Shown: positions 35,829 through 45,147 of the stretch, piece after piece
Layout of the letters: each line of letters starts with the position of its first letter
How positions within the stretch are numbered: position 1 is the first letter of the stretch
From: SPDF01 sp963699825
GTDB lineage: Bacteria; Gemmatimonadota; Gemmatimonadetes; Gemmatimonadales; GWC2-71-9
Length of the DNA stretch: 64,000 bases
Assembly: GCA_963699825.1 (NCBI GenBank)
Contig: CAVOVI010000009.1
Coordinates: 186,001 to 250,000, forward strand
Reading direction: 5' to 3'
Program-made: the position numbers and the translations under genes
The notes under the pieces: generated by a model
What the model saw: the letters and a program-made list of their open reading frames with translations, nothing else
What the model was told of the DNA's origin: nothing
Databases searched by the model: none

Positions 35829-35857
35829 CGTCACCCCGGCGAAAGCCGGGGTCCATG
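35829..35857. repeat. REP-like palindrome, single unit
   Basis: CGTCACCCCGGCGAAAGCCGGGGTCCATGG reads as a CCCCGGC / GCCGGGG hairpin with GAAA loop. It is the same type as half of the longer REP pairs at 39473, 40373 and 63098. A C-rich tail (CCTTCCCCGCTTCCCCGCG) follows at about 35861-35885, and the matching G-rich tract lies at 35748-35776. Confidence 0.75.
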
Positions 35858-35895
35858 GCTCCTTCCCCGCTTCCCCGCGTCCCCGCCCTACCCCC

Positions 35896-36465
35896 TTAGA
35901 ACTGTACCTTCGGTACCTCCGCCGCCGCCGCGTTGGTCAGCTCGAAGTACTCCTTCGGGGTCGATGCTCCGAACATCTTCGCCGTCAGGTTGTAGGGGAA
36001 GGTCCGGACGTAGGTGTTGTACTCGCGGGCGGCCTGATTGTAGTCCTGCCGCGCGACTGAAATGCGGTTCTCCGTCCCCTCGAGCTGGTCCTGCAGCTGC
36101 CGGAAGTTCTCGTTGGACTTCAACTCCGGATAATTCTCGACGATGGCCAGCAGGCGCCCGAGCGGGGCGTTCATCGCCTGGTTCGCGTCGGCCATCTCCT
36201 GCAGGTTGCCGCCCTGGACCGCGCCGGCGAGGCGGGAACGGGCGTCGGCCACCTCGGTGAAGATGGTCGTCTCCTGCTTGGCGAAGCCCTTCACCGTTTC
36301 GACCAGGTTCGGAATGAGGTCCGCCCGACGCTGAAGCTGAACCTTGATCTGGCTCTCGGCGGAGTTCACCTGCTCGTCGAGCGCTTGAATGCGGTTGTAG
36401 CCGCAGCCGGCCAGCAGGGATACCAGCACGAGAGCGGGCGCGAGGCGCGCGATACGGCGGTTCAT
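35896..36465 (-). CDS. lemA: LemA-family lipoprotein
   Basis: 189 residues. Lipoprotein signal (ALVLVSLLAGCG) with Cys near 21, then the LemA helical core: NRIQALDEQVNSAESQIKVQLQRRADLIPNLVETVKGFAKQE, YPELKSNENFRQLQDQLEGTENRISVARQDYNQAAREYNTYVRTFPYN, and FELTNAAAAEVPKVQF at the end. These are the standard family blocks in standard order. LemA proteins are envelope proteins of unknown exact role, commonly paired with TPM-domain or HtpX genes. Here the TPM gene is two genes upstream. GGAG precedes the ATG at 36465, which overlaps the nucleotidyltransferase stop. Confidence 0.92.
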   Translation of the reverse strand: MNRRIARLAPALVLVSLLAGCGYNRIQALDEQVNSAESQIKVQLQRRADLIPNLVETVKGFAKQETTIFTEVADARSRLAGAVQGGNLQEMADANQAMNAPLGRLLAIVENYPELKSNENFRQLQDQLEGTENRISVARQDYNQAAREYNTYVRTFPYNLTAKMFGASTPKEYFELTNAAAAEVPKVQF

Positions 36466-37184
36466 GGACGATCTCCAGGAATCAAGTTGTCGACGTAACG
36501 GACCGTGGACTCCACGGCCGCGATATATCCAGCGAAACAATCGGGTGTGCAGTTCCACTCCCCGTCACCGAGGTGCGCCAGAATCTCGGCGAGATGCGCC
36601 GACTGGAAGCCGGCGATGAGCCCTGCGGTGGCGGCGACGTCGGCGCGAGTCGGCGGGATTTGAGCACCGGCGAGCACCAGCACCCCGCGGAGCAGGACGA
36701 CGAAGGAGGGCGCCGTGCTCCGCGCGAGGCCGGCCAGCGCCCCGGGGTCGGCCGCCAGCGCCACCAGTCCCTGGCGCAGCCGAAGCAGCCTGCCTCGCAG
36801 GTCCCGTTCGAGCGCCGCGCGCAGGTCCTCGGGTCGGACCGTCACCTCGACGAGCGGGTCGTCCCCCCGCAGCACGCGGTAGGCGCTTCGGATATCGGCA
36901 ATCTCCACGGGAAAGACGTCGGCGGCGCGCCGCCACTCGGGACGGGAGAGCAGGAGCGGTGGCGGCTGGTTCGACTTGGCCCAGGAGGCGAAGGGAGAGG
37001 TCAGCGCCCCGAGAACATCCGGCGTCGCCGACTCGAGCACCAGCAGCAGGTTCACGTCCGACCAGCCCTCCAGGTACTCACCACGCACCACGGAGCCGTG
37101 CAGGACGGCGCTGTACCCGCGCCCGAGGAGGCGGTCGCACTCACGAAGAAAGGGCTCGACCAGCCTCGCTGCGACATCCGCCAT
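36462..37184 (-). CDS. Nucleotidyltransferase-domain protein
   Basis: 240 residues. The N-terminal block AVLHGSVVRGEYLEGWSDVNLLLVLE (about 26-51) is the Pol-beta-type GS...DxN/D motif. Here the pair is Asp-x-Asn, so one metal ligand is missing and catalysis is doubtful. The rest is helical, with a HEPN-like stretch near the C-terminus (VVLLRGVLVLAGAQIPPTRAD). It could be a minimal nucleotidyltransferase-HEPN fusion. It lies inside the TPM-NTase-LemA run with end-to-end joins (stop and start overlapping by four bases with lemA), which is unusual company for this domain. Confidence 0.65.
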   Translation of the reverse strand: MADVAARLVEPFLRECDRLLGRGYSAVLHGSVVRGEYLEGWSDVNLLLVLESATPDVLGALTSPFASWAKSNQPPPLLLSRPEWRRAADVFPVEIADIRSAYRVLRGDDPLVEVTVRPEDLRAALERDLRGRLLRLRQGLVALAADPGALAGLARSTAPSFVVLLRGVLVLAGAQIPPTRADVAATAGLIAGFQSAHLAEILAHLGDGEWNCTPDCFAGYIAAVESTVRYVDNLIPGDRP

Positions 37185-38027
37185 CTAGAATCTCCCTCCG
37201 GCGCCACCGCCGCTGAAGCCGCCCCCGCCACCGAACCCTCCGAAACCACCACCCCCACCGCCAAACCCGCCCCCGCCCCATCGCCCCCCTCCACCACCAC
37301 CCCAATATATGGGGGGCGTCCTGGGGCCACGCCTTCCGGAGCTCCCTCCCGAGGGCGGTCCGCCGCCGCGGGAGGCGCGAATCATCGTCACCACCACCAC
37401 GACCGCCACCACGAACAGGAAGAGCAGGAGACCCCACGACTGGCCGGGCCCGTTCCCCGGCGCCGTGAGGGTGCTGTCCGTGGCACCCAGCCCCCGTGCC
37501 ACGCGCGCCGCGAGCAGGCGGGTGCCGGTGACCAGCCCCGGGCCGTACTCCTCGGCGCTCAGCTGGGGAATCATCGCGTCGCGGACGCCACCGGCCGCGG
37601 CATCGGTCACAATCCCTTCCAGGCCCTGGCCGGTGCTGATGAAGATCTGCCCAGAGTTCGGTTCCCCCTCGCGCCGCGGCACCAGCAGGATGACCAGACC
37701 GGCATTGCGGGTGGCATCTCCGATTTGCGCCGCCCGGCCGACCCCCCAGGCACGACCGATGGCCAGCGCCACGTCCGAGGCGGCGTAGTCGCCGATGGTC
37801 GGAAGGGTGACCACCGCGAGTTCCGCCCCCGTCACGGCCCGCAGGCGTGCCGCGATGGAATCGATCGTCGCGGCGGACGAGGCGTCCACCACGCCGGCAA
37901 CATCGGTCAGGTAGCCGGCGGGGCGATCCGGGAAGAACGAGTCGACCGGCGACTGGGCGGCGAGGGCACCCGCAAAGACTGCGAGTTGAAGCGCGAGTCC
38001 CAGCCCGGTAGCTTTCACCCTACTCAT
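37185..38027 (-). CDS. TPM-domain membrane protein with Gly-rich tail
   Basis: 280 residues. Signal peptide (LALQLAVFAGALAAQ), a TPM_phosphatase-type periplasmic domain (about 35-175) with GYLTDVAGVVDASSA, GAELAVVTLPTIGDY and RNAGLVILLVPRREGE, one membrane helix (about 195-215, WGLLLFLFVVAVVVVVTM), and a 45-residue Gly/Phe-rich cytoplasmic tail. This is the classic DUF477/TPM layout often found beside LemA. Function of TPM proteins is not settled (some link to photosystem II repair in plants). Start ATG 38027 with GAGAGG upstream. First gene of the three-gene minus operon. Confidence 0.85.
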   Translation of the reverse strand: MSRVKATGLGLALQLAVFAGALAAQSPVDSFFPDRPAGYLTDVAGVVDASSAATIDSIAARLRAVTGAELAVVTLPTIGDYAASDVALAIGRAWGVGRAAQIGDATRNAGLVILLVPRREGEPNSGQIFISTGQGLEGIVTDAAAGGVRDAMIPQLSAEEYGPGLVTGTRLLAARVARGLGATDSTLTAPGNGPGQSWGLLLFLFVVAVVVVVTMIRASRGGGPPSGGSSGRRGPRTPPIYWGGGGGGRWGGGGFGGGGGGFGGFGGGGGFSGGGAGGRF

Positions 38028-38057
38028 TACCTGACCTCTCCCATCTTCGAGCCGCCT

Positions 38058-38801
38058 GTGTTCCGCTGGTCCATCGTCCTGCTCCTCCTGACCGCCGCGT
38101 GCGATCGCCAGCAAACCGTGACCGTCATCGCCTCGGTACCCGGCAGCGACTCCGCCGGTGCACCAACGCCAACGTTCGCCTTCGTGATCCTGCCCTACAA
38201 CCGCGACAGCCTGGTCGCCGAGTTCGAGGCACGGGCCACTACGCCCCGACCCTCCACCGACCAGCTCGACACGCTCTTCGCGGAGTACCGCACGCCCTTC
38301 GCGGCGTACACCGGGATCATCACGGAAGTCGACCGCCTGAACGACAGCGTGGCCGCACTGAAGCAGCGCCTCGAAGGGCTCTCCCGGACCAGCGACGAGT
38401 ACATCAATTCGTACGCGCGCTGGACGGGCCTCCGCGACTCCCTGCAGTCCATGGACAAGCAGGCCGCGCGGGCGCGCGCGGACCTCGAGGCGGCACGGCC
38501 CGCATTTCTCGCACAAAGCGAGTCGCTTCGCACCGCCCTGCGCAACTGGCAAGATAGCACTTACCAAGGGTATGACCGCGCCGTGGACTCCATCGTGAGG
38601 GCAACCCACCGTGAACCGGTGGCCGACACCACCGATGCCTCCGGTGCGGCCCGGGTTACCCTTCGCGGGGGGCCTTGGTGGGTCTACTCCCGCTCGTGGG
38701 ATCCGAGCGACCCGAACTCCGAGTGGTACTGGAACGTCCCGGTCTCCTCCGATACTGTCCGCCTGAACGCCGCCAACGGCGTCAAACGTCCTCGCTACTG
38801 A
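38058..38801 (+). CDS. Coiled-coil lipoprotein of unknown function
   Basis: 247 residues. GTG start, lipobox VLLLLTAACDR with Cys near 15. The middle is a helical coiled-coil region (VDRLNDSVAALKQRLEGLSR, ARARADLEAARPAFLAQSESLRTALRN), and the C-terminus is beta-like and rich in aromatic residues (GGPWWVYSRSWDPSDPNSEWYWNVPV). No family recognised. Divergent from the TPM gene (starts 30 bases apart) and followed by the DsbA-like gene 14 bases later. Together they look like a two-gene envelope operon. Confidence 0.7.
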   Translation: MFRWSIVLLLLTAACDRQQTVTVIASVPGSDSAGAPTPTFAFVILPYNRDSLVAEFEARATTPRPSTDQLDTLFAEYRTPFAAYTGIITEVDRLNDSVAALKQRLEGLSRTSDEYINSYARWTGLRDSLQSMDKQAARARADLEAARPAFLAQSESLRTALRNWQDSTYQGYDRAVDSIVRATHREPVADTTDASGAARVTLRGGPWWVYSRSWDPSDPNSEWYWNVPVSSDTVRLNAANGVKRPRY

Positions 38802-38815
38802 CCCTGGAACCGATC

Positions 38816-39421
38816 ATGCGCCTCCTGTCGTCGCTGCTTGTATTCGCCGCCATCGCCGCTCCCCTCCACGCCCAGGATCCAACCGCGGCGCGCACCAAGG
38901 GAAGCCCGACCGCGCCGGTCACGGTGTACGAGATGTCGGATTTCCAGTGCCCGTACTGCGCCCAGTTCGCGCTCACCATCTTCCCGACGCTGGAGGCGGA
39001 ATACATCCAGACGGGGAAGGTCCGCTGGATCTTCGTCAACTTCCCCCTCCCCATGCACCCCAACGCGGTCTCGGCGGCCCAGGTCGCGATGTGCGCCGCG
39101 AAGCAGGACAAGTTCTGGCCGGTGCACGACCTGATCTTCCGCAATCAGAAGGTGTGGGCGCCCCTCGAGGCACCGGGAGAGTACCTGCTGACCTTCGCCG
39201 ATTCGGCATCGCTCGACCGGGCGGCCTTCAAGGATTGCCTGACCACCGGCGCCACGCGCGCCGAGATCGAGAGCGATGCCAGGGCGGCTGCCCGCTCCGG
39301 CGCGCAGAGCACGCCGAGTTTCTATATCGAGGGGGGCATTCTGGCGGGGGCCCAACCGGTGGCGGTGTTCGGACCGATTCTGGACTCGATCTACGCGGCG
39401 AAGACGGCGGGCGGCAAGTAG
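38816..39421 (+). CDS. Periplasmic DsbA/DsbG-like thioredoxin-fold protein
   Basis: 201 residues. Signal peptide (LLSSLLVFAAIAAPLHAQ) then a Thioredoxin_4 domain: TVYEMSDFQCPYCAQFALTIFP carries the CPYC pair near residue 45, WIFVNFPLPMHPNAVSAAQVAMCA is the typical helical insert, and QSTPSFYIEGGIL holds the cis-Pro. Probably a disulfide oxidase or isomerase in the periplasm. It follows the coiled-coil lipoprotein by 14 bases. Confidence 0.88.
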   Translation: MRLLSSLLVFAAIAAPLHAQDPTAARTKGSPTAPVTVYEMSDFQCPYCAQFALTIFPTLEAEYIQTGKVRWIFVNFPLPMHPNAVSAAQVAMCAAKQDKFWPVHDLIFRNQKVWAPLEAPGEYLLTFADSASLDRAAFKDCLTTGATRAEIESDARAAARSGAQSTPSFYIEGGILAGAQPVAVFGPILDSIYAAKTAGGK

Positions 39422-39472
39422 CGAAGCCCTGATCAGGGACAGAATACGCGGGAAGCGCACCATGAGACGCTC

Positions 39473-39540
39473 CGTCACCCCCGCGCAAGCGGGGGTCCAG
39501 TCGACCTGATTCTGGATTCCCGCTTTCGCGGGAATGACGA
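39473..39540. repeat. Paired REP palindrome (copy A)
   Basis: Two inverted hairpins: CACCCCCGCGCAAGCGGGGGTCC and GGATTCCCGCTTTCGCGGGAATGACG, joined by a short spacer; the outer ends CGTCA / TGACG also pair. Nearly identical to the copy at 40373 in the same orientation and to 63098 in inverse. A C-rich tail (CTGCCTCCCTGCCCCGC) follows at about 39573-39592. REP-type elements are usually moved by RAYT transposases, none of which is in this window. Confidence 0.9.
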
Positions 39541-39595
39541 CCACTTCCCCCACCTTCCACTGCTCACTGGCCCCCTGCCTCCCTGCCCCGCCCCA

Positions 39596-40336
39596 CTACG
39601 CCAGCGTCAGTGAGAGAAACACATCATACAGCGCGTGGGTCCACGCGGTGATGCCGAAACCACGAAGCAGGTACAGCGCGCTGAAGAGCACTCCGGCCAC
39701 CGCCCGGAAGGTGAACGAGGCGAGCTGGAGCTCGTCGCCATAGGGTCCGATGTAGTGGAACGCCGAGAAGATCAGCGCCCCGACCAACACGGCGAACACC
39801 CCTGAAGCGCCGGGCAGCCAGCCGAATCCCACTCGCGCCAGGCGGGCCAGCAACCCCACCAGCAGGACCCGGAAGAGCAGTTCCTCGTAGAGCCCAGCCC
39901 CCAGCGAAATCATCAACTGCGTCGCCAGGTCGAGGCCCGCCATCGGTCCCGCGCTCAATGGCGTCGCCGCGTGCAGGATGAGCCCCGTCAGGGTGCCTGT
40001 CACGATGCCGAAGGCGAGCGCATACACCACCGACTCCGCCAACATCCCAACGAAGTACCTGCCGTTGATCGTCCCACCCCGCCGCACATCCCGCCAGACC
40101 AGCACCGCAGACACCCCCACCAGCGCCAACCCGAACACGAGCAACCCGTCCCGCCCGCCGAGCCAGAGGAATGCGCTCTTGAGGAGGACGTCGGCGCCAT
40201 TCCGGACGCCGCTGATCGCGTCGCCGGAGAGCAGGAACGCGAGCCCCTCGTACCCAATCAGCAGCGGCAGGGCGTACAGGAGGGAGTACCGGTGCGCGCG
40301 GGTATCGCGCCAGTAGGAGGGGGTGGCTGGAGGCAT
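39596..40336 (-). CDS. CPBP-family intramembrane metalloprotease
   Basis: 246 residues with six to eight membrane segments. Family motifs: GAGLYEELLFRVLLVGLL (EExxxR, catalytic Glu pair), LIFSAFHYIGPYGDELQ (FxxxH) and WTHALYDVFLSL (HxxxD). This is the ABI/CAAX-type glutamic intramembrane protease family, acting in the inner membrane on unknown substrates. The ATG at 40336 is chosen to match the start of the first helix. The gene lies alone between two near-identical REP elements in the same orientation. Confidence 0.85.
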   Translation of the reverse strand: MPPATPSYWRDTRAHRYSLLYALPLLIGYEGLAFLLSGDAISGVRNGADVLLKSAFLWLGGRDGLLVFGLALVGVSAVLVWRDVRRGGTINGRYFVGMLAESVVYALAFGIVTGTLTGLILHAATPLSAGPMAGLDLATQLMISLGAGLYEELLFRVLLVGLLARLARVGFGWLPGASGVFAVLVGALIFSAFHYIGPYGDELQLASFTFRAVAGVLFSALYLLRGFGITAWTHALYDVFLSLTLA

Positions 40337-40372
40337 GCATAAGTCTACCACCGAAACCGAGCGGTGAGGCAC

Positions 40373-40439
40373 CGTCACCCCCGCGCAAGCGGGGGTCCAG
40401 TTGAGTGATATCTGGATTCCCGCGTTCGCGGGAATGACA
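40373..40439. repeat. Paired REP palindrome (copy B)
   Basis: Same two-hairpin structure and same orientation as the copy at 39473, with a few differences in the spacer and one in the second loop (CGCGTTCGCG). A C-rich tail (CTGCCCCCCTGCCTCGCTGCCCCGC) follows at about 40448-40472. With copy A it brackets the CPBP protease gene. Confidence 0.9.
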
Positions 40440-40517
40440 ACACCAGCCTGCCCCCCTGCCTCGCTGCCCCGCTGGCCAGCCCTTGCCGAACGGCCGACAC
40501 GCCGGGACATTCCGACC

Positions 40518-41825
40518 ATGCCTCGCACTTCCCTCCTCTACCGGCTCGTGGCCCACGTCGGGTCGGCGCTGGTGCCACTGGCTGGCCTGGCCAGCGACAA
40601 GGTCGCACGGAGCCATCGGGGCCGCCGCGGTGCCCTTGGAAGGCTGGTGGCTTGGGGGAAGCACTCCCGTGACCGCTCACGCCCGCTGGTGTGGCTGCAC
40701 GCCCCGTCCGTGGGCGAGGGGCTGCAGGCGGAGAGCGTCCTCAATGCCCTCCGCCGTCGGCACCCGGATTGGCAATATCTCTACACCTGGTTCAGCCCCT
40801 CGGCGGAGGCACTCGGCAGGCGGCTGCCGGTCGATGCCGCCGACTACCTGCCCTACGACCTCTCCTCGAACGTCAATGCGCTGCTGGACGCGCTCCGCCC
40901 CGACGTGCTGGCCTTTTCCAAGCTCGACCTCTGGCCGGAGCTCGCCACCCGCGCGGCGAATGCGGGCACACGGGTCGTCATGGTGGCCTCCACGGTGGCC
41001 CCCGGGAGTGGGCGCCTGGGATGGCCGGTACGCCAGGCGCTTCGCCCCGGCTACGCCAGCCTCTGGCTGGCCGGTGCCATCTCCATTGACGACGCGCAGC
41101 GGCTCCACCAGCTCGGCGTGGACCCGGCACGAGTCCGCGTGACCGGTGACCCGCGCTTCGACAGCGTCGCCGACAAGGTGTCTGCGCTCCCTCCGGACGA
41201 CCCTCTGTTGCGCTTCGGTCATGGCGCGCTGACGATGGTGGCGGGATCAACCTGGCCTGCGGACGAACGGATCCTCTTCGACGCATTCGGGCGTCTGCAC
41301 GTCCACCGCCCGGACTCACGTCTGATTCTCGTCCCCCACGAACCGACCGAGGCCCATCTCTCCCGTGCGGAGAAGTTGGCGGCCCGACTCGGCCTGCCGA
41401 CGCCCGTTCGGCTCAGCGACGCAGGCGACGCACCGGTCCCCTTTCTCCTGGTAGACCGGGTCGGTGTGCTCGCGGCGCTCTACGCCGGGGCGAGCATGGC
41501 ATTCGTCGGCGGGGGTTTCGGACGGGCCGGCCTGCATTCGGTGCTGGAGCCAGCCGCCTGCGGCATTCCCGTGGTGTTCGGGCCCAACTGGCGGAACAGC
41601 CGAGACGCAGGCCTGCTCCTCTCGGCGGGAGGGGCGGAGGCGCTCTCGGCGTTCGGCACCGAAGAGGCCGGAGAGGCGCTCCACGGCCACTGGCATGGCT
41701 GGATGGAAGACGAAACGCGCCGACTGTCTCAGGGACGGAAGGCGCGTGGAGTCGTTGAACAGGGGCGTGGTTCGGCGGAGGCGTCGGCCACGCTGATCGA
41801 GGAAGCGGTGGCCGGCGCTACTTGA
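40518..41825 (+). CDS. waaA: 3-deoxy-D-manno-octulosonic acid transferase
   Basis: 435 residues. Adds KDO to lipid A precursor at the inner face of the cytoplasmic membrane (GT30). Seen: N-terminal membrane-associated helix (LLYRLVAHVGSALVPLAG), LVWLHAPSVGEGLQAESVL with the catalytic Glu, RPDVLAFSKLDLWPEL (usual KxDxWP variant), VTGDPRFDSV, MVAGSTWPADERIL, LILVPHEPTEAHL, VGGGFGRAGLHSVLEPAACGIPVVFGPNWRNS. The order and spacing fit WaaA throughout. It implies an LPS-type outer membrane. Alone on the plus strand; its stop overlaps the convergent lipoprotein gene by eight bases. Confidence 0.9.
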   Translation: MPRTSLLYRLVAHVGSALVPLAGLASDKVARSHRGRRGALGRLVAWGKHSRDRSRPLVWLHAPSVGEGLQAESVLNALRRRHPDWQYLYTWFSPSAEALGRRLPVDAADYLPYDLSSNVNALLDALRPDVLAFSKLDLWPELATRAANAGTRVVMVASTVAPGSGRLGWPVRQALRPGYASLWLAGAISIDDAQRLHQLGVDPARVRVTGDPRFDSVADKVSALPPDDPLLRFGHGALTMVAGSTWPADERILFDAFGRLHVHRPDSRLILVPHEPTEAHLSRAEKLAARLGLPTPVRLSDAGDAPVPFLLVDRVGVLAALYAGASMAFVGGGFGRAGLHSVLEPAACGIPVVFGPNWRNSRDAGLLLSAGGAEALSAFGTEEAGEALHGHWHGWMEDETRRLSQGRKARGVVEQGRGSAEASATLIEEAVAGAT

Positions 41826-42180
41826 CGACGATCCCTTCGGCCGTGACCGTGCGCGGCACGACGATGCCGGCGGTGAGGACCGTGACGAGCACATCCGACC
41901 AGCGGCTCCGGACCTTGATCTTCACATCGACCAGTGCCTTGCCTCCGACCAGTTGACCCGCCAGCGTGTGGTGCAGATCCGGGCTGCTGATCTGCGTAAT
42001 TCCCCACAGCGCATAGACCGCCTTGCCGGTGACCGTGAACCGTTCTCCACCCGGTGGCATGGGCGTGCCGGCCGCGGAGGCGAGGGTCACCGGCACACCG
42101 ATGCGCGTCGCGTCAATATTCTGGACGCAGCCGGCCACGAGGACAGCCAGGATCGGCAACAGCAGGGAGGCGCGCCTCAC
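41818..42180 (-). CDS. Small lipoprotein, Bor-like
   Basis: 120 residues. GTG start at 42180, lipoprotein signal LLLPILAVLVAGC. The mature part includes VTGKAVYALWGITQISSPDL and a second hydrophobic stretch VLVTVLTAGIVVPRTVTAEGIVV. That layout (short, KxxyalWG..., then TxGIxxPRTVT) resembles the Bor/Iss lipoprotein family known from phage lambda and from many bacterial genomes. Function unknown. It overlaps the start of the preceding outer-membrane protein gene's stop by four bases, so it closes that operon. Confidence 0.6.
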   Translation of the reverse strand: MRRASLLLPILAVLVAGCVQNIDATRIGVPVTLASAAGTPMPPGGERFTVTGKAVYALWGITQISSPDLHHTLAGQLVGGKALVDVKIKVRSRWSDVLVTVLTAGIVVPRTVTAEGIVVK

Positions 42181-42812
42181 AGGCCCAACGCCCACTTGGC
42201 GCCGACCGACCAGGTCGTCGCAGAGCCCGTCCCCGTATCGATCCAGTCGTAGGCAGTCCGGAGCCCGAGCCCGAAGATGAAGGAAATGTCGAGGCCCGCG
42301 CTGTAGCCGAACCGCGAGTTGTCGCCGCTCGCCAGACCGGACACGGTCGTGTAATCCCACCGGGGCGCGAACCACGGCTTCAAACCGAAGATCGGGAGCG
42401 GGATGGTGAGCCCGACACCGACACCGACCGGGACGTGCGTCGTCTTGTACCCGGCGAGATCGCCGTAGCCGACGCCTGCCTGCAGGTTGACGAAGAACGG
42501 GATGAGCGGCCCGCCGATGATGCGGAGGTTGGCTGTGCCGCCGTAGACCGCGTCACTGGAACCGGAGGAACCGGGGGAATAGCTGCCGATCGTCCCGGTG
42601 AATCCGAGCATGCCAAGCCCGATGGCGCCGGTGGCCGCGAGAGTATTTCCGCCGCCCTCCGGGAAACCGTAGTCGCCCGCGACATAGATGCCGCGGGGGA
42701 CGCCGCTGTTGAAGACCGGGAGGCCAGACACCTGGGCCGCCAAGGGCTGGGCGGGGAGCAGCAGGGCCGCGAAGGCCGCAACTGCCGTGAACGCGAGGAA
42801 ACGGCGGATCAT
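42177..42812 (-). CDS. Predicted outer-membrane beta-barrel protein (211 aa)
   Basis: Signal peptide (FLAFTAVAAFAALLLPAQPLAAQ), then Gly-rich amphipathic strands throughout: GIYVAGDYGFPEGGG, PLIPFFVNLQAGVGYGDLAG, HVPVGVGVGLTIPLPIFGLKPWFAPRWDY, and GLDISFIFGLGLRTAYDWI, ending VGAKWALGL. Compatible with an 8-10 strand barrel. Not close to the PorT-like array at 9.6-13.4 kb. It lies downstream of the ATP synthase genes and next to another barrel gene. Confidence 0.65.
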   Translation of the reverse strand: MIRRFLAFTAVAAFAALLLPAQPLAAQVSGLPVFNSGVPRGIYVAGDYGFPEGGGNTLAATGAIGLGMLGFTGTIGSYSPGSSGSSDAVYGGTANLRIIGGPLIPFFVNLQAGVGYGDLAGYKTTHVPVGVGVGLTIPLPIFGLKPWFAPRWDYTTVSGLASGDNSRFGYSAGLDISFIFGLGLRTAYDWIDTGTGSATTWSVGAKWALGL

Positions 42813-42837
42813 CTGCAGCGCTCCAGTGCCGAGGCTG

Positions 42838-43440
42838 TTAGTGCAGCCACGAGAAGCTGGCAGAGAGCCCGTCCAGGTCGCCGAAGGATCCGCCCACATT
42901 CATGCTGAAGCTGGTGCCGAACTTGATGTCCACCCCGATCCCGATCGCGAAGTTGAGGTTGGTCTCGTCGGCGAAGACGGGGATGAAGGCCGGCGTGATG
43001 TACGGGACAAAGCTGGTGGACGAGTTCTCAAGCAGGATTTGCCGGCCGAGCGCAAACCCGATCGGGACAAACAGCTGGTTGGCGTTGTCCAGGAGCGAGG
43101 CGCCGACGCCGACGGTCAGCGCGCCGTCGAGCGGGAAGTTGTCGGAATGGTGGAGCAGCCGGGCCCGGTAGTCGCCGCCGATGAGGAAGGCCGTCGCGCC
43201 GGTGTTGTCAGGGTTCCGGAAGCCGATCCGGAGGCCGAAGTCGGCCGACGGCCCCTTGGCCAGGCGATAATAACCCTCCAGCGCCAGGCCGTTGCTGTTC
43301 GGATCGGAGATGGAGACGCCGAATGCCGTCTTGTCGAACAGACGCTGGGACGACAGGAACACCGGCGTACCGGTTTCCTGGGCGAGCATCGGAGTGGCCA
43401 ACACGAACAACGACACAGCAGCGAGCAGGCTACGACGCAT
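42838..43440 (-). CDS. Predicted outer-membrane beta-barrel protein (200 aa)
   Basis: Signal peptide (SLLAAVSLFVLATPMLAQ), then strand-like blocks: TAFGVSISDPNSNGLALEGYYRLAKG, ADFGLRIGFRNPDN, FLIGGDYRARLLHHS, LTVGVGASLLDN, FVPYITPAFIPVFAD, and the terminal strand NVGGSFGDLDGLSASFSWLH. The final aromatic-rich strand is typical for BAM-dependent insertion. No relation to ATP synthase expected, although its start overlaps the atpC stop by 11 bases, which suggests one transcript. Confidence 0.65.
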   Translation of the reverse strand: MRRSLLAAVSLFVLATPMLAQETGTPVFLSSQRLFDKTAFGVSISDPNSNGLALEGYYRLAKGPSADFGLRIGFRNPDNTGATAFLIGGDYRARLLHHSDNFPLDGALTVGVGASLLDNANQLFVPIGFALGRQILLENSSTSFVPYITPAFIPVFADETNLNFAIGIGVDIKFGTSFSMNVGGSFGDLDGLSASFSWLH

Positions 43441-43689
43441 GGACTACCTCCTTGGCATGTTCAGCGACGACGCGGACCACGTTTCCCACGACCTGCAGGA
43501 ACCCGCCACGCACCGCAAAGGACTGTTCACCACCCTCGACGCGCACCAGCAAGGTACCCTCGCCGAGCAGCGTCATGAATGGGGCATGGTGCGGCAAGAT
43601 CCCCACCTGCCCGTCGTAGGCGGGGGCTTGCAGGCTCTCCGCCTCCCCGTCAAAGATGGACCCTTCAGGGGAAATCACCGTGACTCGCA

Positions 43690-43690
<1 letters not shown>
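43430..43690 (-). CDS. atpC: ATP synthase F1 epsilon subunit, short form
   Basis: 86 residues. Has the N-terminal beta-sandwich (VTVISPEGSIFDGEAESLQAPAYDGQVGILPHHAPFMTLLGEGTLLV, then VRGGFLQVVGNVVRVVAEHA). It ends there: the C-terminal two-helix domain of usual 130-140 residue epsilon subunits, which inhibits ATP hydrolysis, is missing. The stop is well defined and the next gene overlaps it, so this is a natural short epsilon rather than a frameshift, though I cannot exclude the latter. The ATG overlaps the atpD stop (TGATG). Confidence 0.9.
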
Positions 43691-45114
<1,424 letters not shown>

Positions 45115-45147
45115 GCGTTGATATCCCGTGAAGTCAGAGTGATCGAG

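Noticed and set aside
37200..37330. Repeat-like GCCACC/ACCGCC tract taken as a possible DNA repeat
   Set aside because: It encodes the Gly-rich tail of the TPM protein, so coding use explains it.
36573..38057. A long plus-strand open frame opposite the LemA-NTase-TPM genes
   Set aside because: It is the reverse of three well-recognised minus genes. Only the part from 38058 onward, with a lipobox, is real.
39473..40439. Two spaced palindromic repeats considered as a CRISPR array
   Set aside because: Only two copies, nearly 900 bases apart with a gene between, internally palindromic and linked to C-rich tails. No cas genes.
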